Shown piece after piece: positions 58,001-64,000 of a stretch of DNA of 64,000 nt (its first letter is position 1; each line of letters starts with the position of its first letter). This stretch comes from Apium graveolens (Eukaryota; Streptophyta; Magnoliopsida; Apiales; Apiaceae), in NCBI RefSeq assembly GCF_009905375.1, contig NC_133655.1, positions 170,065,141-170,129,140 on the forward strand. Reading direction: 5' to 3'. Made by a program: the position numbers and the translations under genes. Below the pieces are notes generated by a model, which was given only the letters and a program-made list of their open reading frames with translations, was not told where the DNA came from and made no database searches.

Positions 58001-59039
58001 CTAATAATCACAATCCATGCTTCTCATTTCACAACACCAACCATTAAACTTACTAACAAATAAAGTAAAGGCTAGGGTTTGAAGTTTATACCTTCCTTGG
58101 GAGGTGTTAAGTTGCTAGGAAGCCTTAGGGAGCCTCCTACAAGCTTGATCTTTCCAAAGAAATCAAGAACACAAAGTTAGGCTTTGAAGTTTCTAAAAGT
58201 CCGATTTAAAGAACTGTAAAAATGAGGGTTTTACCATGATTATTTGGACGAGACTTGTGAACAAGAGTTGTAGGTCATCTCAATACCTTTCCGATGAGCT
58301 ATAGAACACAATATTTGAGTGAGAAATGAAGGAGATACAGCAGTTTTAGTGTTCTGGTTCTGTTTTGGCCGAGAGCATGAAGAACAATGCCTTGGTTTCT
58401 TTTTGATTTTGATGAAAATGATTTTACTTGGCTTGGTTGCTTTGTTTCTGTGTTTGATTTAGTCAATTACCTTGTTGCCCTTGAATTTGTGTGGTTCTCA
58501 TTCAACCACACCTCCTTCCTTCCCATGTCATGCTTGTGTCATCCTCATGATGTCATCCTCCCCTCCTTGTCCTCTTTCTATTGGTTGGATGACATCATCC
58601 CCACTAATCCCCTTGATTAACTTCCTAATCGTTTGCCTAATGACCGCTGATCTGTTATACGGTTCGCTTAACTTTCGTTTTCGTTTATCGTTTGAGGGAT
58701 CATACCCGGGATCTTATTACTTAGGTTCCCTTAACCTTTCTCAATATATTGTATTCCTTTTATGATCCTCTCTTATAATCCTTTAATTTAAATCCTTTTT
58801 ATCCTGTTACCTTATACTCAATTCTTTCCGTATTTATTGGATTTCCGGGAAAAATCAAAGTGTTCGGATTTGGATTCTGACGATCTTTACATACACTTAT
58901 ATCCCATATAAAGTACTAATAAAATCTCAGAATATCCATATCAGAACCCCTACATAGTGTGGCATGAAAAGTTTTCTCATTCAGCAAAAACACTATTCAT
59001 AAGGGTTTCAAAAATTTCCCAAAAATTGGTGTTATTACA
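55011..59039 (-). repeat. 5' LTR of the Tekay element (element orientation)
   Basis: 4029 bp, the partner of the LTR at 45386-49417, with the same internal arrays at about 56156-56285 and 56760-56925. The differences are single-base changes, many C/T or G/A, plus a few small indels in AT runs. The promoter driving the element should lie here on the minus strand, but I could not place a TATA box with confidence. Confidence 0.93.
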
Positions 59040-59044
59040 AAATC

Positions 59045-62000
59045 CTATACTAGAGAAGTTATGCATATTTTCGGGGAAGCCCCGAAGAGGGCTAGGACAG
59101 GAGTCACAATGACGTTCGATGATTCTGATTTGTAAGGTGTTAAATTTCCACATGACGATCCTCTGGTCATAACACTGATAATATGGAACAACCCAGTGAA
59201 GAAGGTCCTTGTAGACAATGGTGCCTCGATGGACATTTTGATTCATGATACATTTATAAGGATGGGTTATAATGATTCTCAATTAACCTCAACTGATATG
59301 CCTATATATGGATTTGCTGGAGTAGAATGCCTTGTGGAAGGGATAATTAAGTTGCCAATGACCATTGGTCAGGAACCGAGGTAATCAACACAAATGTTAG
59401 ACTTCTTAGTGGTAAATGTCGGATCTACTTACAATGCAATCATGGGAAGAACGGGAATACATGCTTTCAAGGCAGTCCCTTCTTCTTATCATTTAGTGAT
59501 GAAGTTTCCCACCCGGAATGGGATTGGAGAAGAGAGAGGAGATCAAAAGATGGCACGGAGTTGTTATGTGGCCTCTCTTAGGGCAGATGGAGTTGGGGGG
59601 CAAGTTCTGCCTATCGAAGATCTGGTTATCCGTGAGAACGACGAGAAAAGAGGGAAGCTAATATAATATTTTGTTCCGATTCCTTTGGCTCCCGAGGATC
59701 CTGAGAAAGTAACTTTCATTGGAGCATCACTAAAGGAGCCCCTTAGAGGGAAGGTAGTGAAGTTTTTACAGGAGAAAAGTGATGTATTTGCATGGTCAGT
59801 AGCTGATATGCCTGGCATAGACTCGGAACTGATCACTCATAAGCTGAACGTAGATCCAAATCGGAAGACTGTGAAACAAAAGAAAAGAAGTTTTGCTCCA
59901 GAGAGGCAGGGAGCTATTAAGCAAGAAGTAGAAAAGCTCTTAGAGACTGGTTTCATTGAAGAGATACAGTTTCCTGAATGATTAGCAAACCCTGTAATGG
60001 TAAAAAAGGCTAATGAAAAATGGAGGATGTGCGTGAATTTCACCAATCTGAATGACGCATGCCCAAAGGATTATTTCCCGTTACCAAGGATAAATACGTT
60101 GATAGATGCTACTGCTGGTCATGAGATGTTAAGTTTCATGGATGGATTCAGTGCATACAATCAGATTAAGATGTATAAGGATGACATCCCTAAGGTATCA
60201 TTTATCACTGACTTTGGTGTTTTTTGTTATCTTGTTATGGCGTTTGGTCTCAAGAATGCAGGAGCAACCTATCAAAGGTTGGTAAATAAGATTTTCAAGG
60301 ATCTAATTGGAAAAACTATGGAAGTTTATATTGATGACATGTTAGTCAAAAGTTTGGTGAAGACTGATCACATAACCCATTTGAGAGAAGCTTTTGAAGT
60401 GCTGAGGTATCACAAAATGATGCTAAATCCTGCAAAGTGTGCTTTTGGAGTAGGATCTGGAAAGTTTTTGGGATTAATGGTCTCCAAGAGAGGAATCGAG
60501 GCCAATCCTGATAAAATAAAGGCTATCCTGGATATGGAACCGCCGCGTTCCATAAAGGACGTTCAGAAACTCACTGGAAGAGTTGCGGCTTTGGGACGTT
60601 TCATCTCCAAGTCCAGAGACAACTGCTTGCCATTCTTTAAATCCCTGAAGAAGGTTAAAGATTTCGTATGGACTAAGGAAAGCCAAAAGGAATTTGAAGG
60701 ATTGAAGAAGTATATTGTTCAAGCCCCGTTGTTGGCCAAACCAGCTCTGAATGAAACTTTGTACTTATACTTGGCCGTTTCAGAAAATGCCTTGAGCGCT
60801 GTATTGGTTAAGGAGAAACTAAAAATCCAAAAACCTGTATACTACATTAGTAAAATTCTGCATGGAGCTAAGTTGAATTATTCAACTATTGAGAAGTTTG
60901 CTTTAGCCTTGATGATGGCTTCAAGGATGTTGTGTCCTTACTTCCAGGCTCATAAAATTGAAGTGCTAACAAATCGGCCCTTGAGAAACATCATTCATAG
61001 TCCCAAAGCTAGTGGGAGACTGATTAAATGGGCAATAGAATTGGGAGAATTCGACATCAAGTACAAGCCGCGAACGGCAATAAAAGCCCAGACATTGGAC
61101 GACTTCGTGGTGGAATGTACCATATCCAACCAAGAAGTCGGGGGCAGGAAAATACTGTATCTCAAGTCATAGAAGGTGATAAAGGAGGCAATGAAAATGG
61201 CGTTAAAGAGAAGGAATATTGGGTTCTCTATTTTCATGGAGCATCAAAAACAAATTCGAGTGGAGTAGGGCTTGTTTTATAAAGCCCAGATGGGTTCTTG
61301 ATTGAATATGCCATGAAGTTAGACTTCCCAACCACAAATAATGAAGCTGAGTATGAAGCTCTGATAGTTGGCCTTGGCCTAGCAGGAACGTTGAAGGTCA
61401 AGAATTTGAAAGTCTGTGGAGATTCGAAGCTTGTCATATCCCAGGTCAAGGGAGAGTTTGAGGCAAGAGATGAAACTATGGCTAGGTATGTCCTCCTAGT
61501 AAGGGCTGTGATGACTCAATTCGATGAATGCCATGTCGAGCACATTTCGAGGGAGGAAAATGCTAAGGCAGATGCGTTGTCTAAGTTCGCTTCATCGAAG
61601 ATAGAGAAGAGTTCAGGAAGTGTGTACTTCCGCATTTTGAAATTACGGAGCATTGATGTTAAACTTGTAGCCCCCCATAAGGTTGGGGGTATCATGGATA
61701 GATCCCATTAAGACCCATATTCAAATTGGTTGGCTTCCAAATGATGTGATTGAAGCACAAAAATTGGCTGTTCGAGCACTGAGATATTCCTTGATCGATG
61801 GGTTTCTGTATAAAAGATCTTATGTGGTTCCTTACTTAAGATGTCTCAGACCTGATGAGGCACGTTTGTCTCTTGAAGAAGTACACAAAGGTATTTGTGG
61901 GAAACACTTGGGGGGCAGAGCACTGGTACATAAGATAAACCGTTTAGGCTTTTATTGGCCATAGATGATGGCCGAAGCCAAATCCTATATGAAGAAGTGT

Positions 62001-62381
62001 GAACGTTGTCAAAAACATGTACCAGTTGTTCGACAACCTCCTGAGATGATGACTTCCATCAATTCTCTTATCCCTTTTGCTATGTGGGGAATGGATATAC
62101 TTGGGCCTTTTCCCATGACCACAACCCAAAGGAAGTTCTTGATTGTAACTATAGATTATTTCACTAAGTGGATTGAAGCTAAACCTTTAGCTAAGATCAC
62201 AACTAAGTAGGTTGCACAATTTCTGGGGGAAAATAACATGTGTAGATATAGAATTCCTTGTATCCTAGTTACCGATAATGGAACACAGTTCAATAATGAG
62301 GAGTTCAGGAAGTATTGCGAGGAGAATGAGATTGAGTTGCGGTTTACCTCCGTAGCTCATCCGCAAGCCAATGGGCAAGCG
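59045..62381 (+). pseudogene. pol of the Tat element: protease, RT, two RNase H domains, partial integrase
   Basis: Protease: KKVLVDNGASMDILIHDTF (about 59197-59254). Reverse transcriptase: 59997-60500, with VNFTNLNDACPKDYFPLPRI, FMDGFSAYNQIKM, MAFGLKNAGATYQRLVN and the YIDD catalytic box. First RNase H: about 60700-61110 (LYLAVSENALSAVLVKEK, then KPVYYISKILHGAKLNYSTI). Second, archaeal-type RNase H: about 61210-61600 (YFHGASKTNSSGVGLVL, TNNEAEYEALIVGLGLA, CGDSKLVISQVKGEF, NAKADALSKFA); the first catalytic Asp is His here. Integrase: zinc-binding HKGICGKH...CERCQKH (about 61880-62015), core GMDILGPFP and VTDNGTQFNN, ending at AHPQANGQA. Stops occur near 59131, 59382, 59664, 59979, 61170, 61280, 61963 and 62208, with a frameshift near 61690. 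It is dead. Confidence 0.88.
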
Positions 62382-64000
62382 TGTTAGGACGAAAACACGC
62401 GCTAATATTCACGCAAGTATACGCGTTTGCAAGTAATATAGAATAATTCTAGTTCGTTCCCATAGGGACAGGTTTAGGTTAACTTTAATCAATGTATCTA
62501 TGCAACAATGGTATGGTTATTATCCAATGCTAAGATGAATCACAAAGTGAGGTTGTTTATAACTAAGATTACTAAGAGATTATACTAAAGAAAATTAACT
62601 AGGAGAGTAAAGAGAGTTGAATACTATATGACACAGACATGGGATTCTAACTTCATTAAATACTTCATTCAATAGCCTTTCCGTTCTTAACCTTAGAGCA
62701 TGTAATGGTGATGACAGTAATCAGATAACTCGAAACTGATAAACGCCAACTTTCGTTGTACGAATACCATACTACCAGACATCCACAAAGGAGATAGAAG
62801 CTAAATAGACACCAATTATATTGAGACCCTATATGTCTATAGAATTTGACAAAATAACAGTTTAATGCACAAGTTATCTATCGTGATTACATAGGGCAAG
62901 TAAGAGGGTTAAAATTATCTACGAATCATGCATAACATATACATGAACCTATGCTAGCATGACAAGTTCTAAACCCTTAAATTCACTTTCGCTTCACTAA
63001 AGGTTAACATGCTATCTAATAAGTTCGCGAAGCTTATAAGATGAATAAGCACAACCAATACTAGGTTATCATACAATCACCACACACTAAGGCATCGAAA
63101 CAAATTAACTAAAGAAATCCATAAATAAATCCGTTTGAACCCCACGATAACGATTCGCCCATAATCGGACTCATGATCAACGCGGGTTTCGATGAAAGCA
63201 TGGTATAACAAACGTAGTCTTTATAAAAATAAATAATAAACCAAGTACGAAAAAGTGTAATGTCTGGGAAAATTACGCTTGTATTATATTATATTTATAA
63301 TAAATTATGTGTGTTAATATGTCATTTCTGTGTAATTAGTGTAAAACCCTAATTGTTACGTGTTACGTGCTTTCTGTATCATCCAAGTATTTTCAGGGTA
63401 TTTTTTAGATATTTTATTCTGTATTTATAGCTTTCATATCAAAAGTTATATGACCCGAATCATGATTTTATGGCTGATATTTCAAATAAAATAATGGGCC
63501 TTATTTTTCATTAGACGACTTGTACCATCGCATTATTCTGAACATCTAGGTATTTTTACAAATTTTTTCGTTTCGCGAAAAATGACTTTTCCGGGCCCCA
63601 TTGGGTGTTAAAAACCCCACAAAAATCACATTTTTATTTTTATAAAATTATAGGATTTTTATTTATACAATTTCTTTGTATTAATGCATTATTCACAATT
63701 TTTGAGAAATTTTGGCATATATATTGTATATATAAAATATTTATAAATTAAATTTTAATACTCAAAAATTATAAATTTAGGGGCCAATTAATTTTAAAAG
63801 ATGTAGAATTAGGGCCTTAACTTTAATTAGGAGTATTAATTTTACTACTATAAATAGCCTAATTATTATTAATTAATTAATTAAAATTCAGAAACATCAC
63901 AAAATTCTCTGCAATCGGGTCGGGAAGAACCAATTCGGGTCAGGAATTCAATCGGTGATTTTGGACAGATTACAACATCAAATCAAGCGATTCGAGTATC
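62382..64000 (+). mobile_element. Unclassified element inserted in Tat integrase, runs off the window
   Basis: From 62382 (TGTTAGGACGAAAACACGCG) the sequence is unrelated to integrase. No coding region is seen to 64000. At about 63245 TGTCTGGGAAAATTACGC may start an LTR. A TATA-like CTATAAATAGCC lies at about 63850, and there is a change to GC-richer sequence near 63915. The first part may belong to a different element than the second. The class cannot be told from the part present. Confidence 0.5.

Larger units (their letters stand above)
45386..59039 (-). mobile_element. Tekay-type Ty3/gypsy element, 13,654 bp, TSD AAATC
   Basis: Two about 4.03-kb LTRs (45386-49417 and 55011-59039) flank a 5.59-kb interior. 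The duplication AAATC is at 45381-45385 and 59040-59044. On the minus strand, GAAA and then TGGTATCAGAGC (initiator-tRNA-Met primer site) follow the LTR at 55010, and the purine-rich AAGGAGGGGAGAC precedes the other LTR. The element therefore runs from 59039 to 45386. Remnants of gag, RNase H and integrase with a chromodomain-like end resemble the Tekay/Del chromovirus group, known for long LTRs. All coding parts are dead. By eye about 35-40 differences separate the LTRs, giving about 99% identity. Confidence 0.93.
42025..62381 (+). mobile_element. Tat-lineage Ty3/gypsy retrotransposon, nested and truncated
   Basis: Order on the plus strand: 5' LTR (42025-42530), primer-binding region, gag (42566-45385, carrying a solo LTR), then after a 13.65-kb foreign insertion the protease, reverse transcriptase, RNase H, a second archaeal-type RNase H and integrase (59045-62381). 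The dual RNase H and the YIDDMLVKS motif place it in the Tat branch. Integrase is cut at 62381 by another element, and no 3' LTR lies in the window. Without the two inserted elements the visible part would be about 5.7 kb. Many stops make it dead. Confidence 0.88.

Overview
This is plant nuclear DNA. The genes are split by GT-AG introns, spacers are AT-rich, and most of the window is transposable elements of plant lineages. Intact homologues of plant octanoyltransferase LIP2 and plant SelO point to a dicot. Apiaceae or another asterid is only a guess. No rRNA, tRNA or CRISPR locus was seen.

Layout: (1) 287-2687, minus strand: a multi-exon pseudogene of the 'gypsy-type putative transposase' family. 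3757-4508, plus strand: a frameshifted RNase H-like gene. (2) 5364-17319: one CACTA (En/Spm) transposon with matching ends and an AAC target-site duplication. It carries a decayed TNP2 transposase gene, a decayed Ptta/En-Spm-type second gene, subterminal repeats, a large tandem repeat, and a nested hAT-type MITE (12426-13278) with an 8-bp duplication. (3) 18029-19255: a frameshifted F-box gene, followed by a coiled-coil gene fragment and a GC-rich insertion. (4) 21020-21706, minus: LIP2, with an inferred 5'-UTR intron. A 39-codon membrane micro-ORF lies upstream on the same strand. (5) 25860-31048: repeats, namely a degenerate AT-rich array, a Helitron-like element holding a solo LTR, a Stowaway-like MITE and a long hairpin. 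(6) 31390-41715, minus: SELO, reconstructed as 8 exons and 630 residues with all junctions in frame. (7) 42025-64000: a nest of LTR retrotransposons.

The nest can be read as a stack. A Tat-lineage Ty3/gypsy element (5' LTR 42025-42530, gag, protease, reverse transcriptase, two RNase H domains, integrase) was hit by a copia-like element that left a solo LTR (43058-44080). A 13.65-kb Tekay-type element also inserted in minus orientation (45386-59039, TSD AAATC). The integrase is cut at 62381 by a further element that runs off the window. Removing the first two insertions restores the Tat reading frame at both sites, which supports the boundaries.

Only LIP2 and SELO look functional. LIP2 attaches octanoyl groups to apo-proteins as the first step of mitochondrial lipoylation. 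SelO is a pseudokinase-fold protein AMPylase. Both are probably organelle-targeted, but nothing here shows that they are linked. The most unusual observations are the Tekay element, with about 99% identical LTRs around a dead and apparently rearranged interior, and the micro-ORF upstream of LIP2. No clearly new biological system was found.
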